Origin: a virus
Virus record (IMG/VR): IMGVR_UViG_3300013014_001174
Coordinates: 1-64,000 of that record
DNA: 64,000 nucleotides
Strand: one strand, 5' to 3'
This document shows positions 35,558-45,222 of this stretch, in pieces (the stretch's first letter is position 1; every line of letters starts with the position of its first letter). Made by a program: the position numbers and the translations under genes. The notes beneath the pieces are model-generated. The model did no database searches, was not told where the DNA came from, and saw nothing but the letters and a program-made list of their open reading frames with translations.

Positions 35558-37336
35558 TCAATCTTTAAGTATTTTTAATAATTCATCTTCGATAGCACCA
35601 AGAGAACTATTTTTTATTATAAAATCATCATCATTTGATTCTAATAATAGATTCTCCAATTTAGCTCTACTTTCTGGCAAACCACCTAAATCACCTCCCG
35701 CTGGTGGTGATGGTGGCCCTGAAGGTGGTGCTCCTCCTGCAGGTGGTGCTCCTCCTGCGGCTTCACCACCTTCGGTTGTTCCGCTTATAGTTTTATATAA
35801 TCTATCAATATTATCAAATAATCCGGTGTGAGTAATGATTGTTGCGGTATTTGCAAGTTCTGCAGCAACAGCTCTTTCCATTCTTTGTCTTTGAGTGTCA
35901 AGTTTAATATCTTCATCTGAAAAACCAAAAATATGTTTTTTTGCCCACGTTGCTGAAGTTGGTGCCAATGTATTTGGAATTTCTGTAACCATATCTTTAT
36001 ACAATGTTACTTTTTCTTTCCACACATCAACCATTAAAAGATCGGCTTGTTTTGACGGATTATTTAAACCTAATGTAAAGTTCTGTAACTCATCTTCAAA
36101 ACCTAATAAGAATAAATGAATTATTGCAACTTTATTTAATTCTGATAAAATATTTTTTTGTATTCTATTAATTGTTCTTGCAAAACGGATATCAAGTAAC
36201 GATAAGTTTTTACCATCACCAACAACCTCTTCAAAACCAAGGTATGCTTTAGGTATTCTTAATGCTGTTACCAATTTCTTTTGGATGTACTCAATATCGG
36301 CGATTTCAGATAGATTTGTTCCACCTGGTAAAGTTTCAATTGGCATTGTTTGTGTTGCATCTCTTACTGGAATAAAATAATCTTGGTCAACAGCCATTTG
36401 GTTAAATCTTAAATCGACATTACCTGTTTTATGGTCAACAACTTGATCTCTTTTAAATTTATTGGCAACACGTTGTACATATGGTTCAACGTCTTTATCA
36501 TCCATATTTCCAACAAATACCTTAAATACCCTTCTTTCTGGTGCTCTTGATGTACGATAAATTAACATCGCATCTTCAGCCAAAACCAATTGTTTCCAAA
36601 TTCTTCTTGCTTTTTCAAGCATAGATGTACCATAAGGAAGTTTTCTATCATCACCAAGTAATCTAAAGTGTGCGATTTCAAAAGTATTAAAAGACATATT
36701 CTTTTCTTTCCAATTAAATCTTAAACCTTTTTCTGCTGGGTTATTTTCAGAATTTGCCGTTTTTGGGGTCATTCCCCTTTCTAATCTTTCAATCTCAATG
36801 TTTGGTAATTGTACACCACCAATAATTCCTTTTTCTGGGTCTAATTTTAGATATACAAAGTTATCACCATACTTACAAGTGTTTCTAATCCACATTTGTA
36901 AGTTTGTGTTAATATCTAATGTGTTATTAAATAAATCTGCAAGAATTCCTTTTATTCTTTTTGATTCAGAATATATTTGTAAAATATGTCCGTCTTCATT
37001 TGGGGTTGTAGATTCTTCAGCGTATATATCAAGTGCTGTTGAAATCTCTGGTGTAAACTCCATAGATTCGTAATCATAAAATGCCGCTAGTCTTGTTGGT
37101 TCATAATAAATTGCCTGAGTATATAGGTTACTTTCTATTTTTTGCCATTGATTTGATAAATATAGTGTTTGTTGAGCTTGGAGTTTTTCCTTCTCAAATT
37201 CATTTTTATCTCTTGTTTTTAACAGGTCTTGTTTACTAAACTTATGTGTTGGTACATCTTGCCCTAATAATGAATTAGGACCAAATGCTTTATTAAGTCT
37301 TTGCCAAACTGTAAGTTGATTTGTATTTTGTTCCAT
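35558..37336 (-). CDS. Portal protein (T4 gp20-like)
   Basis: 592 residues. ALDIYAEESTTPNEDG, LPNIEIERLERG, LGDDRKLPYGTSMLEKARRIWKQLVLAEDAMLIYRTSRAPERRVFKV and ALRIPKAYLGFEE are core portal sequences of T4-type phages. A Gly/Pro-rich stretch (about 525-560) precedes the C-terminus, which ends in charged helices. It forms the dodecameric vertex through which DNA is packaged. Late-type box at 37365-37372. Confidence 0.92.
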   Translation of the reverse strand: MEQNTNQLTVWQRLNKAFGPNSLLGQDVPTHKFSKQDLLKTRDKNEFEKEKLQAQQTLYLSNQWQKIESNLYTQAIYYEPTRLAAFYDYESMEFTPEISTALDIYAEESTTPNEDGHILQIYSESKRIKGILADLFNNTLDINTNLQMWIRNTCKYGDNFVYLKLDPEKGIIGGVQLPNIEIERLERGMTPKTANSENNPAEKGLRFNWKEKNMSFNTFEIAHFRLLGDDRKLPYGTSMLEKARRIWKQLVLAEDAMLIYRTSRAPERRVFKVFVGNMDDKDVEPYVQRVANKFKRDQVVDHKTGNVDLRFNQMAVDQDYFIPVRDATQTMPIETLPGGTNLSEIADIEYIQKKLVTALRIPKAYLGFEEVVGDGKNLSLLDIRFARTINRIQKNILSELNKVAIIHLFLLGFEDELQNFTLGLNNPSKQADLLMVDVWKEKVTLYKDMVTEIPNTLAPTSATWAKKHIFGFSDEDIKLDTQRQRMERAVAAELANTATIITHTGLFDNIDRLYKTISGTTEGGEAAGGAPPAGGAPPSGPPSPPAGGDLGGLPESRAKLENLLLESNDDDFIIKNSSLGAIEDELLKILKD

Positions 37337-37376
37337 AATAGAAGTTTAATTTATAATTATCAAATATAAATATTCA

Positions 37377-37646
37377 TTAGTATATAATGTTTTCACCACT
37401 TTCTGTTAGTATTACTTCTTGTAGTTCTGTTAGAATATAAAAAGTATCAACTACTGGTGTTGGGGTTGGTGTCGGCGCTGGGGGTTGACTTGGTTGTGGG
37501 ATTTCTCTAAAAGTGTCTTTTGGTGTTCCTCTTTTATATTGAAAAGTTGGGGGAAAATTTTTTACAGAATATATTGGTTGGTCAGGTACTATTAAATTAG
37601 CACCACCAAATATTCTACCCGAAGTTTTTCTTCTATCTAAACCCAT
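37377..37646 (-). CDS. Small proline-rich structural protein
   Basis: 89 residues; basic N-terminus (GLDRRKTSGRIFGGANLIVPDQPIYS), then a Pro-rich linker (PQPSQPPAPTPTPTPV) and a short acidic tail. Lies between terminase and portal with 8 bp to terminase. No family recognised; head decoration or neck function possible. Confidence 0.55.
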   Translation of the reverse strand: MGLDRRKTSGRIFGGANLIVPDQPIYSVKNFPPTFQYKRGTPKDTFREIPQPSQPPAPTPTPTPVVDTFYILTELQEVILTESGENIIY

Positions 37647-37654
37647 AATAATAA

Positions 37655-39427
37655 TTATCTTTTACCACCAAATAACCAACCGTATTTCATATAATCATCT
37701 TTTGATGGTCCAGAATTCATTTTCATTCTTTCATTAAGCATATTACCATTTGGTATCATTGGGTCAAAATGAATTTGTTTACCAACAGAATCATTGTTTG
37801 CAACCGTCCAAGAGTCTATCATTACTTTTGTTTTTTCAACAACCTTTTCAAGTTTTGAGAATGAAGATTCGCCAACATAGATTGCAATTGAAATCCCCAT
37901 AATAAGGTCATCGTGTTGACCCCTTTGATGATCCGGTCTTCCATTTACATAAACAAAAGTGTTCATCTCGTTGTATAACCGAACACTTTTAATTTTAAAT
38001 TTATGTCTAACATACTCTTCAAACGCCGCAATAATTTGAACACGTTTATTATTAAAATTTATTCCAGGAATTTTATCTTGATTTTTTGGGTTATAAGACC
38101 AAATATTTGTAGAATCAACACCATCAATATATAAATTTTTATATCCAAGTTCCTGCATTTTTCTAACAGTTGTAATACCCATACCACCGGTGATATCAAC
38201 AACACAAAATGCATTATACATTAATCCCCATTTAAAGGCTATTTCAGCTAATGCGTCTGGGGGTATCTTCCCAACATATTCTAAAACTTGTTCTCTTTCA
38301 TCAAAATCAATTATTTGTATAGTTGAGAAGTCTTCACTATCCCCACGAGATACGTCAACACCCATAATGTATTTATGACCTTGCTCTGGTTCTTTCCACA
38401 TCCACAAAGAATTTCCCATCATTTTATTTGGAGCGTCTTGTACTGTATTTGTTTTTATCCATTCAAGTTCTTTAGAATCAAATACGTTATCACCCGATCC
38501 TAGAAATTCACAGTTAAGCTCTTGGTTAATTTTACGTTTATCGTATTTTAACTTTTTAACCATTTTTTCATACCAAGTAGAGCAAGGTTTGTATCCTTGT
38601 GAGAAATATTCTTTTATTTTATCATAGTCTCTTTCGTATGGGTCAGTATCGGCAAATGATATATTTTTAGAATGGTCTTTTTCATCTTTATTTAGTAGAT
38701 AATCAACCATATCATCAGTTGGTACCAAATATAGGTCTTTTGAATATCTTGGGTCTTTCCACCAAAACATTTCAGAAATTTTAAAGTTGTTAATTCCTTT
38801 AACAGCTTGACTATAAACATCATGATAAATTGGGTCATATCCGTTTGGTGTGGAAACAACAATTACTTTACCCCCCGTAGAAAGGGATGCCATACAAGCA
38901 GCCCAGAAATCACCATCAGCTTCTATAAACGCGGCCTCATCAAATACAAGTACCGTAGGTGTGTAACCCCTCAAGGCATCGCGTGATGTTGCAACCGCTT
39001 TTACTTCACAACCATTTGTTAATTTATAATGTCTTTGCGAGTTTTTATCTACGGAAAATCCAGAACCAACCCATTTAGGCCATTGATCAACAAAAGCCCT
39101 AATCTTATTTGCCATCTCCATTGACGTATCAAGTTTGTTGGCAATAATCAATATTTTTTCTGGTTGTTCTTTTTTTGCAAATACAAGTCTTTTTGATATC
39201 CAAGCGGCTGTTACCGTTGACACACCAGCTTGACGGTATTTTAATGCGATATTTTCTTCGTAATCTTCATAATCTTTAAGAAGTGAAACTTGATCTGGGA
39301 ATAATTCCAAAGGGACATATCTTGATACGGTATTATCATATGTCTGTAAGTAGGTTCTTAATGCGTATGGCGTATCTTTCATACATCTTACATACTCAAG
39401 CATTATTTGTTCTTTTGATAAACTCAT
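37655..39427 (-). CDS. terL: Large terminase subunit (T4 gp17-like)
   Basis: 590 residues. ATPase half: NIALKYRQAGVSTVTAAW near residue 65 (a deviant Walker A lacking the usual GK[ST]) and VLVFDEAAF as Walker B, then VVSTPNGYDPIY (coupling motif). Nuclease half: IMGVDVSRGDSEDFS, FCVVDITGGMG and HDDLIMGISIA supply the acidic metal ligands. It drives ATP-dependent packaging and cuts concatemers. Late-type box at 39441-39448, 14 bp before the ATG. No small terminase is obvious next to it. Confidence 0.93.
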   Translation of the reverse strand: MSLSKEQIMLEYVRCMKDTPYALRTYLQTYDNTVSRYVPLELFPDQVSLLKDYEDYEENIALKYRQAGVSTVTAAWISKRLVFAKKEQPEKILIIANKLDTSMEMANKIRAFVDQWPKWVGSGFSVDKNSQRHYKLTNGCEVKAVATSRDALRGYTPTVLVFDEAAFIEADGDFWAACMASLSTGGKVIVVSTPNGYDPIYHDVYSQAVKGINNFKISEMFWWKDPRYSKDLYLVPTDDMVDYLLNKDEKDHSKNISFADTDPYERDYDKIKEYFSQGYKPCSTWYEKMVKKLKYDKRKINQELNCEFLGSGDNVFDSKELEWIKTNTVQDAPNKMMGNSLWMWKEPEQGHKYIMGVDVSRGDSEDFSTIQIIDFDEREQVLEYVGKIPPDALAEIAFKWGLMYNAFCVVDITGGMGITTVRKMQELGYKNLYIDGVDSTNIWSYNPKNQDKIPGINFNNKRVQIIAAFEEYVRHKFKIKSVRLYNEMNTFVYVNGRPDHQRGQHDDLIMGISIAIYVGESSFSKLEKVVEKTKVMIDSWTVANNDSVGKQIHFDPMIPNGNMLNERMKMNSGPSKDDYMKYGWLFGGKR

Positions 39428-39449
39428 AAAGATATTTTAATATAAATAT

Positions 39450-39486
39450 CAAAACCCCCAGTTATTTTCATAAAAGGGGGTTTTGT
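39450..39486 (-). terminator. Terminator upstream of terminase
   Basis: On the minus strand ACCCCC...GGGGGT stem with T-rich tail after the 39506 gene. The late-type box of terL (39441-39448) follows directly. Confidence 0.75.
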
Positions 39487-39505
39487 AGTACAATATATTA
39501 TTTAA

Positions 39506-40888
39506 TTATAAACCTAGTCTTGTTAAAATATCATCATCTTCTTCATCATCGTCGTAGTCGTCATCATCGTCATCATCACCTTCTTTATATTTTTTGTAGT
39601 TAGCTTTTGCTTGTTGTAATAATTCATTAAATTTTTTAGTTGCTTTATCGTTATCCGACTTATCATCAGAAACAACATTTGCAATTACATCTTTTAAAAA
39701 TTCTTCAGCTGGAATACTATAAAGTAGCTGCTCAAAAAACGGAATATATTTTTTTCCTTCATTATCTAAAGTTAATTCGTCCGGAAGTAATGTCCTTAAT
39801 TTTCTTACAAGTTCACCACCAACACGGAAATTCATTGGTTCATTTTGCATTGTATCTGTTTGTGAAATAACTTGTGTTGCCATTTCTGGATCCATATCTT
39901 TCCATTGTGCTCTTGATTGTACCATTGAAAATGATTTAAACAATTCGTGAAGTAAGATTGGAAATATTACTCCGTTTGCGTAATATGTGTCATTATCATC
40001 TTGTTCTTCGCCACCTTCGTCGTCATCTTCATCTTCATCACTATTCGGTTCTGACATCTTACCCGCGGCACCAGCGGCATTTCCACCCAAAGCTTCAATT
40101 AAGTCCTCATCGGTAAAATACATTAAATCATTCGCACCCATAATCTTATTGTATAATGGATATAATCCTGGATCAATAGCATCTAACCTATCTTTAAACA
40201 TTTGATATGCAAATTGTCCACGTTTTCCTTTACCCATTATAATTGCATTGATAATGTTTCTTTTTTCAATCTCCAATTGTTTTTGTTCTTCTGGTGTTAA
40301 TTCATCAATATCAAAAGAAAAATTTGGAGGTAACGGTAGTTTTTGTTCTTTTTGTGATTTCATTTGGAATATACTTGGGTCAATTCTTTGTTCACCTAAA
40401 AACGTTAACATATTGACAAAGTCAAATTCATAAACAATCCCACCTTCTTTTCTATTTTTAACAACAAGACCTTCCTCAACAGCTTCTTCCATAGTTTTAT
40501 TATACGGCATCCACCCTTCTTCTTTTGCGGCAATCTCAACGGCTAAATCTCTTAATTGTTCACGGTAACGAGGTTCAATCTGCATAGCTTGTCTAACGGA
40601 TAATATTTGTTCCATTTGAATCGCTCTTTTTACTGTAGGCTCTGTTATATTCCTTTCAGTACTATAATACCTTTTGACGTAGTCAACAATCTCTTTAAAT
40701 CTTTTACCGGTAATTTTTTCAACATCTGAAACACCACCACGAAACCCTCTATTTTTTGCATAAAGCCCCTCTGGATCCTCAATTCTTTGTTGAGTCTTTG
40801 GGTCCATTCTTTCTGGATAATCACCATAATCAACTGGCGCTTCGTTAACTATTTTTCTTATAAGTCTTTCTATGTCTCTATTTCCCAT
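39506..40888 (-). CDS. Large head-type protein with targeting peptide and acidic tail
   Basis: 460 residues. N-terminus MGNRDIERLIRKIVNE-AP fits the recurring peptide with an I-x-E cleavage site. The centre is helical (RAIQMEQILSVRQAMQIEPRYREQL), followed by a strongly acidic linker (SDEDEDDDEGGEEQDD) and an acidic C-terminus. Position directly before terminase in the head operon supports a head-internal or assembly role. No known family recognised. Confidence 0.6.
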   Translation of the reverse strand: MGNRDIERLIRKIVNEAPVDYGDYPERMDPKTQQRIEDPEGLYAKNRGFRGGVSDVEKITGKRFKEIVDYVKRYYSTERNITEPTVKRAIQMEQILSVRQAMQIEPRYREQLRDLAVEIAAKEEGWMPYNKTMEEAVEEGLVVKNRKEGGIVYEFDFVNMLTFLGEQRIDPSIFQMKSQKEQKLPLPPNFSFDIDELTPEEQKQLEIEKRNIINAIIMGKGKRGQFAYQMFKDRLDAIDPGLYPLYNKIMGANDLMYFTDEDLIEALGGNAAGAAGKMSEPNSDEDEDDDEGGEEQDDNDTYYANGVIFPILLHELFKSFSMVQSRAQWKDMDPEMATQVISQTDTMQNEPMNFRVGGELVRKLRTLLPDELTLDNEGKKYIPFFEQLLYSIPAEEFLKDVIANVVSDDKSDNDKATKKFNELLQQAKANYKKYKEGDDDDDDDYDDDEEDDDILTRLGL

Positions 40889-40891
40889 TTT

Positions 40892-42115
40892 TTATTTATT
40901 TAAAATTGATTCTATTGCTGACATAAAGTCATTTTTTTGTTCTTCAGCTTTTGGTTGTTCTTTAACACCAGGATTTGGATCTCTGAATGGATTTTTTCTT
41001 GTTGGCGTTTTAGTTTTTTCCCTTTCCTTTGTTCTTTCTTTTTCCCTTGTGTTTGCTTTTGGTTGTTCCTTAACCCCTGGATTAGGATCTTTAAAAGGAT
41101 TTTTTCTTGTCGGTGTTTTAGTTCCCGGTTTAGTTTTAGTTTTTTCCTTTTCTTTTGTGTCTTCTTTCATTTCTTTAGATATACTAGTTAATCTCCCAAT
41201 TGGTAACTTCATTTTACCGTTTGGTTGAAACATAGTATTTTTTTTTGGATTGCTCAACATAAATTTTTCTGACTTATCAACTTTTTCTTGGATTGTTCTT
41301 AATAATTCACCTTTTGTCATACTAGGTTCAATATGTTTTTCAATCATATTGAATATTTGTTCTTCTAAATACTTTTCATAGTTTTCGTCTGTATTTTTTC
41401 TTTTTACAGTTTTTTCTGGGTGTTTTTTTTCTGGCATATCTTTATATTGTTTTTTTGATGTACTATCGGAAAATTCTTTAGCCATTTCACACCATTTCTT
41501 TTTCTTAACACCTTTACTTGTATTACATTTAGCCCAAAAGAATCCTTGTTGTGCTTTTGATTCAAATTTTTCTTTAATCTCTTCCTTAATAGCGGGACCC
41601 TTAGCGCCCGTAACAACCTGTACTTTATTTGTCCCTGGTTGTTTTCTAATCTCAACTCCACCAGTGGCAGGGTCGTTAGGTACTGCCATACCTTTACTTA
41701 AATCAGTATCATCTAAAGTTGTAATAGTTTGAGATACTTCTTGTGTTGTTGCTTCTTTAGTTTCTTTTGATTTTCCTTTAAATAAAGGTTTTGCTATTCT
41801 GTATAATTCCCCAGCCATTTTATTAAGTTTAGAACCATTTGGTGATTTTGCCCAATAAGCAAGTCCTTTAATTTTATCTAATACTTGTTCGTCAGAAAAA
41901 TCATCTGGATTGTCACCTAAACCTAAATCTATTTTATTATTTTTAATAAAAGCTTTCATAGCTTTTATAGAGTCTTTTTTTGCCTGCTCGACATCACCCA
42001 TAGGTTTAAAAAATTTTTCAGCTAATAATTTAACTTCGTTTGGTTTCATTTTAGAAATTGTACTGAAATGGATTCCATTTTCTAATAATATACTGACGTT
42101 TCTGTTAGTTTTCAT
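40892..42115 (-). CDS. Lys-rich head-type protein with C-terminal tandem repeats
   Basis: 407 residues from the ATG at 42115; the longer frame to 42145 would overlap the preceding gene more and is less likely. A middle domain SKAQQGFFWAKCNTSKG...KKWCEMAKEFSD is a small Cys domain seen in many large phages. The C-terminus has two copies of a basic repeat (KTPTRKNPF-K/R-DPNPGVKEQPKA). Overlaps the previous gene by 11 bp, and a 3-bp gap separates it from the next one. Confidence 0.6.
   Translation of the reverse strand: MKTNRNVSILLENGIHFSTISKMKPNEVKLLAEKFFKPMGDVEQAKKDSIKAMKAFIKNNKIDLGLGDNPDDFSDEQVLDKIKGLAYWAKSPNGSKLNKMAGELYRIAKPLFKGKSKETKEATTQEVSQTITTLDDTDLSKGMAVPNDPATGGVEIRKQPGTNKVQVVTGAKGPAIKEEIKEKFESKAQQGFFWAKCNTSKGVKKKKWCEMAKEFSDSTSKKQYKDMPEKKHPEKTVKRKNTDENYEKYLEEQIFNMIEKHIEPSMTKGELLRTIQEKVDKSEKFMLSNPKKNTMFQPNGKMKLPIGRLTSISKEMKEDTKEKEKTKTKPGTKTPTRKNPFKDPNPGVKEQPKANTREKERTKEREKTKTPTRKNPFRDPNPGVKEQPKAEEQKNDFMSAIESILNK
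40957..41135 (-). repeat. Two tandem ~100-bp coding repeats
   Basis: Two copies (roughly 40957-41033 and 41063-41135) encode the unit TPTRKNPFxDPNPGVKEQPKA separated by Lys/Glu/Arg/Thr-rich linkers. The copies differ at several silent sites, so the duplication is not very recent. Confidence 0.75.
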
Positions 42116-42512
42116 AAACAACTTTTTTTTCAAATTGTAACACAAGATCTCTCTCGTATAATTTATCTTTTACATCCTGTTCTTGGTCCCCATATTTGAA
42201 AACCAATCTTTTAACCAATGAAAAATCAATTTCATCTTCTTTTTCCCAACCTAGGGCAATAACACCGTCAATTGAATCTTGAACCGAAAAAACATCTGAA
42301 TTTTGTACCAATTCCAATGTGATTTCATTGTGTGTTAATGTCCCAACTTTTTTTATATGTTCAACATCTGGTGGACTTGGGTATCCATTTGCTGGTCTTG
42401 CTTCCCAATTTTCACCCCAAACATCTTCCAAAGAGTCACTAAAAATAAATTCATAAATGTTTTCACCCTTATAGTTGGGTCCCAAACCATTTATGTATAA
42501 TAAGTAACTCAT
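42105..42512 (-). CDS. Conserved hypothetical phage protein of the head operon
   Basis: 135 residues. MSYLLYINGLGPNYKGENIYEFIFSD and ARPANGYPSPPDVEHIKKVGTL look conserved and globular, with no signal or membrane segment. Family not recognised. Overlaps both neighbours (4 bp upstream, 11 bp downstream), so translation is coupled. Confidence 0.65.
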   Translation of the reverse strand: MSYLLYINGLGPNYKGENIYEFIFSDSLEDVWGENWEARPANGYPSPPDVEHIKKVGTLTHNEITLELVQNSDVFSVQDSIDGVIALGWEKEDEIDFSLVKRLVFKYGDQEQDVKDKLYERDLVLQFEKKVVYEN

Positions 42513-44029
42513 ATCACTAGTCCGTTGATTGTAACTTTTGTGTTAATAACCCCTTCTTTAAATACCAAACTTCCTTTATTAGTTTTTCCAATAAGAACCG
42601 AAACTGGATTTTTTTCCATATATTTTAATGCCATTCTTTCTTGTCTGATACTTTCAGAAAGATTTTTAACATTCATATAATTTGTTTCTTTTAATTTTTC
42701 GTATTTTTCTATTTTTTGTATTTTTTTCTTTTCTTCAGAAATAATTTCTTTTTTCTGTGTTGTAAAATATTGTGAAATAATTTTATCAACCTTTGATTCA
42801 CTAAAAGTACCATGTGTTAAATGGTCATAGTTATGTCTTGGTTCTCTAGCGCCACGTCTAGTATATTCTTCGCCCCATTCACGGGTCGTATCTTTTAAGG
42901 CTTCTGCTGTTTGACCTTTTACACTAGAATATATTGCGTCGCCAAGTGTTGCCATTTCACCTAAATCATATTCTGTCATTTCACCACCAGCAGGGGGCGG
43001 TGGGGGTAAAGCTCCTTCTTCTTCTTCGTCAAATGCTGGTTCTGGCAATTCTTCATCATTCATTTCTTCATCATCCATTTCTTCATCTTCGTCTTCATTG
43101 CCTTTTTCATCAAAATCACCTTCTAATCTTGAAATAATTTCTTCTAAATCGTCATCATCTAACAAATCAACGTCAAGAGCTGATAATATAGAATTTATGA
43201 TGTATTTAACATCATTAGGATCCATATCGTCTTCACTATTATATTTTCTAATTCTTTGCGCTAATTTACCTGTAAGTTTTTGAATTACTTTAAATGTGGT
43301 ACCACCTTCTTTTTTTGATTTTCCTTCACCTTCTGGATCTTCTTCATCATCCATATCGTCCATTGGTGGCGGGGGTAATTCTTCATCACCCATATCGTCC
43401 ATTGGTGGTGGCAGCCCTTCTTCACCTCCAGTCGCAGTATCTGGTGGTGGCATACCTTCTCCACCCATATCATCTATTGGTGGTGGTAACCCTTCTTCAC
43501 CCCCTGTCGCACTAGCGTCTGGTGGTGTCATACCCATACCTCCCATATCATCCATAGGCGGTCCAGCTGGTGCTGGTGGTGTTACTGGAGCTGCCGCTGG
43601 TGGAGGTAAAGCTCCTTCAGGTTCGGTTGGTTCAGCTTTTTTTTTACCAGGAAGTTTTAGTTTGAACTTTTTTTTTTGCTCGGTAAATAAAGACATACCC
43701 TCTTCATTTCCGTACATTTGATTAAAGTCTTTAGCCATAAGGTTTAACTTTTTCAATGCTTGTGAGTAAGAAGGAAAATATTTTCTATTTTGGATAGGTT
43801 CAATATAATCAGAATTAATATCATCATAACTTTCTTTGATTATATATCCCAATCTTTCTCTTACGATTGTATATGTTTTACCGTCAGCTAATTCAGCTGT
43901 ATATTCTGTTTTTTTATCTTCATTTACTGGTTGTGGAATAGATTCATTGTATCTAGCAATTTCCATAATTCTACGAATTTTATCCATGCCTTCCAATTTT
44001 TCACTTCCGATTGGTCTTAATCCTCCCAT
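42509..44029 (-). CDS. Acidic, Pro/Gly-repeat head-type protein
   Basis: 506 residues. The N-terminal 110 residues are helical with KIRRIMEIARYNES and PVNE-DKK, reminiscent of the targeting peptides. Residues about 140-245 hold repeats of GGEEGLPPPxDDMGG; the next 110 are strongly acidic; the C-terminus is globular and ends in strands. Late-type box at 44062-44069. Likely a core or scaffold-like head protein; no family recognised. Confidence 0.6.
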   Translation of the reverse strand: MGGLRPIGSEKLEGMDKIRRIMEIARYNESIPQPVNEDKKTEYTAELADGKTYTIVRERLGYIIKESYDDINSDYIEPIQNRKYFPSYSQALKKLNLMAKDFNQMYGNEEGMSLFTEQKKKFKLKLPGKKKAEPTEPEGALPPPAAAPVTPPAPAGPPMDDMGGMGMTPPDASATGGEEGLPPPIDDMGGEGMPPPDTATGGEEGLPPPMDDMGDEELPPPPMDDMDDEEDPEGEGKSKKEGGTTFKVIQKLTGKLAQRIRKYNSEDDMDPNDVKYIINSILSALDVDLLDDDDLEEIISRLEGDFDEKGNEDEDEEMDDEEMNDEELPEPAFDEEEEGALPPPPPAGGEMTEYDLGEMATLGDAIYSSVKGQTAEALKDTTREWGEEYTRRGAREPRHNYDHLTHGTFSESKVDKIISQYFTTQKKEIISEEKKKIQKIEKYEKLKETNYMNVKNLSESIRQERMALKYMEKNPVSVLIGKTNKGSLVFKEGVINTKVTINGLVI

Positions 44030-44104
44030 AGTATGTTTTTTTGAATAAATTATTTTTTCTTAATAAATATATCAATCATTAAGATTATTTTGTTTTTTAT
44101 TAAA

Positions 44105-44836
44105 TTATTGGTTCATAGATAATTTATTATCTAAAATTTTTGTTGTAGAATCGTGTAATTTTTCTATATAACCATTTCTTCTTAAAATTTTAAAAACAAG
44201 GTTTTCTGTCGAATACTCACCACCCTTTTCAAGCCCACAAGTTCTATATTTTTTTAACTTATCTTTATATTTCTGAACCATTTTTTTTGCCGTACTTGCG
44301 TCATCATCTTTTATTGTATCCAATAAGTCATCTATTATGTTCATCCATTGTTTCGCCTTTTCTTTAATCAATTCTTTATCAATTGTAACATCTTCTTTTT
44401 TTGGCGTGCTTGCCCATTCATCAAATAATATAGAATAAACCCCACTTGAAAAGTGTGATTCTGTTTCGTTTTGAACGTATAATTCAACTTCATAACCCTT
44501 TATTGTAATGTCGTGTTTTTGGTTAAATAACATTTTTTTTAATGTAAAAAGTTTTTCGTATAGTTCAATTTGATTTTCTTGGTATTGTTGGAAATTTGCA
44601 ACAATGTGTAAATCAAAATCAGAATACTTTGACCAATTATAATTAGATAATGAACCAGTAAGGATTATGTCAGTAACAACAATTTCGACATCTAAAAATT
44701 CGATAAATTCGTAAGCAATTTCAAGTAGCCTTTCCCTTATTTCAGGTTTTAAATTTGGTTCTTTTTTATTACCCTCCCAAACTTTTGGGTTTAATTCATC
44801 TTGAGGTTCAAAACTTTTTAATAATTCGGTTTCCAT
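44105..44836 (-). CDS. Nucleotidyltransferase-fold protein
   Basis: 243 residues. ILTGSLSNYNWSKYSDFDLHI matches the GS-x(n)-SDxDL motif of polymerase-beta-like nucleotidyltransferases, followed by YEVELYVQ supplying a third acidic residue. Such enzymes add nucleotides to proteins, RNA or antibiotics; the substrate here is unknown. Late-type box at 44841-44848, 5 bp before the ATG. Confidence 0.75.
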   Translation of the reverse strand: METELLKSFEPQDELNPKVWEGNKKEPNLKPEIRERLLEIAYEFIEFLDVEIVVTDIILTGSLSNYNWSKYSDFDLHIVANFQQYQENQIELYEKLFTLKKMLFNQKHDITIKGYEVELYVQNETESHFSSGVYSILFDEWASTPKKEDVTIDKELIKEKAKQWMNIIDDLLDTIKDDDASTAKKMVQKYKDKLKKYRTCGLEKGGEYSTENLVFKILRRNGYIEKLHDSTTKILDNKLSMNQ

Positions 44837-44861
44837 TAAATATAAATATTATGAAAATGGA

Positions 44862-45107
44862 TTAACTCAATTTCTTATACTTAAAAGTTTTTGAAATGTT
44901 TGTATTAAAAAATGAACCTTGTGATTTTGCAGTTCTAAATGATGTATAAGTCTGATGTGGAACATCTTCATATTCATATTTTATACCATTTTTAAATTCT
45001 GTAATCATTTTTTTTGTTTCGGTATCGTATTCAGTTCTAACGATATTTGAAGATTCGACTTCATTTATGATTTTAGTTCCTTTGATTTCTTCTTTAGTAA
45101 TTGCCAT
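44862..45107 (-). CDS. KTSC-domain protein
   Basis: 81 residues. VESSNIVRTEYDTETKKMITEFKNGIKYEYEDVP and FRTAKSQGSFFNTNI match the KTSC domain (named after the lysine-tRNA synthetases to which it is fused in some bacteria), common alone in phages. Function unknown. Late-type box at 45123-45130. Confidence 0.8.
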   Translation of the reverse strand: MAITKEEIKGTKIINEVESSNIVRTEYDTETKKMITEFKNGIKYEYEDVPHQTYTSFRTAKSQGSFFNTNISKTFKYKKLS

Positions 45108-45177
45108 ATTGTAAAATTTTATAATAAATATTATAGTAACACAAAATCAATTGTATATGATAGCCAGCGTTAAATTA

Positions 45178-45209
45178 TTGACATACCATAATTTTATGTC
45201 TAAATTTTG
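45178..45209 (+). promoter_or_regulatory. Possible host-type promoter of the ClpC-like gene
   Basis: TTGACA at 45178-45183 and TAAATTTTG at 45201-45209; the -7 element has a 3-nt instead of 2-nt spacer, so it is an imperfect match. It lies 13 bp before the ATG. Confidence 0.45.
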
Positions 45210-45222
45210 AAGAAAAAAGATT

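Noticed and set aside
43294-43721. Long frames antisense to the Pro/Gly-rich head protein
   Set aside because: Created by the repetitive GGT/CCA codons of the real gene on the other strand; no start context or family.
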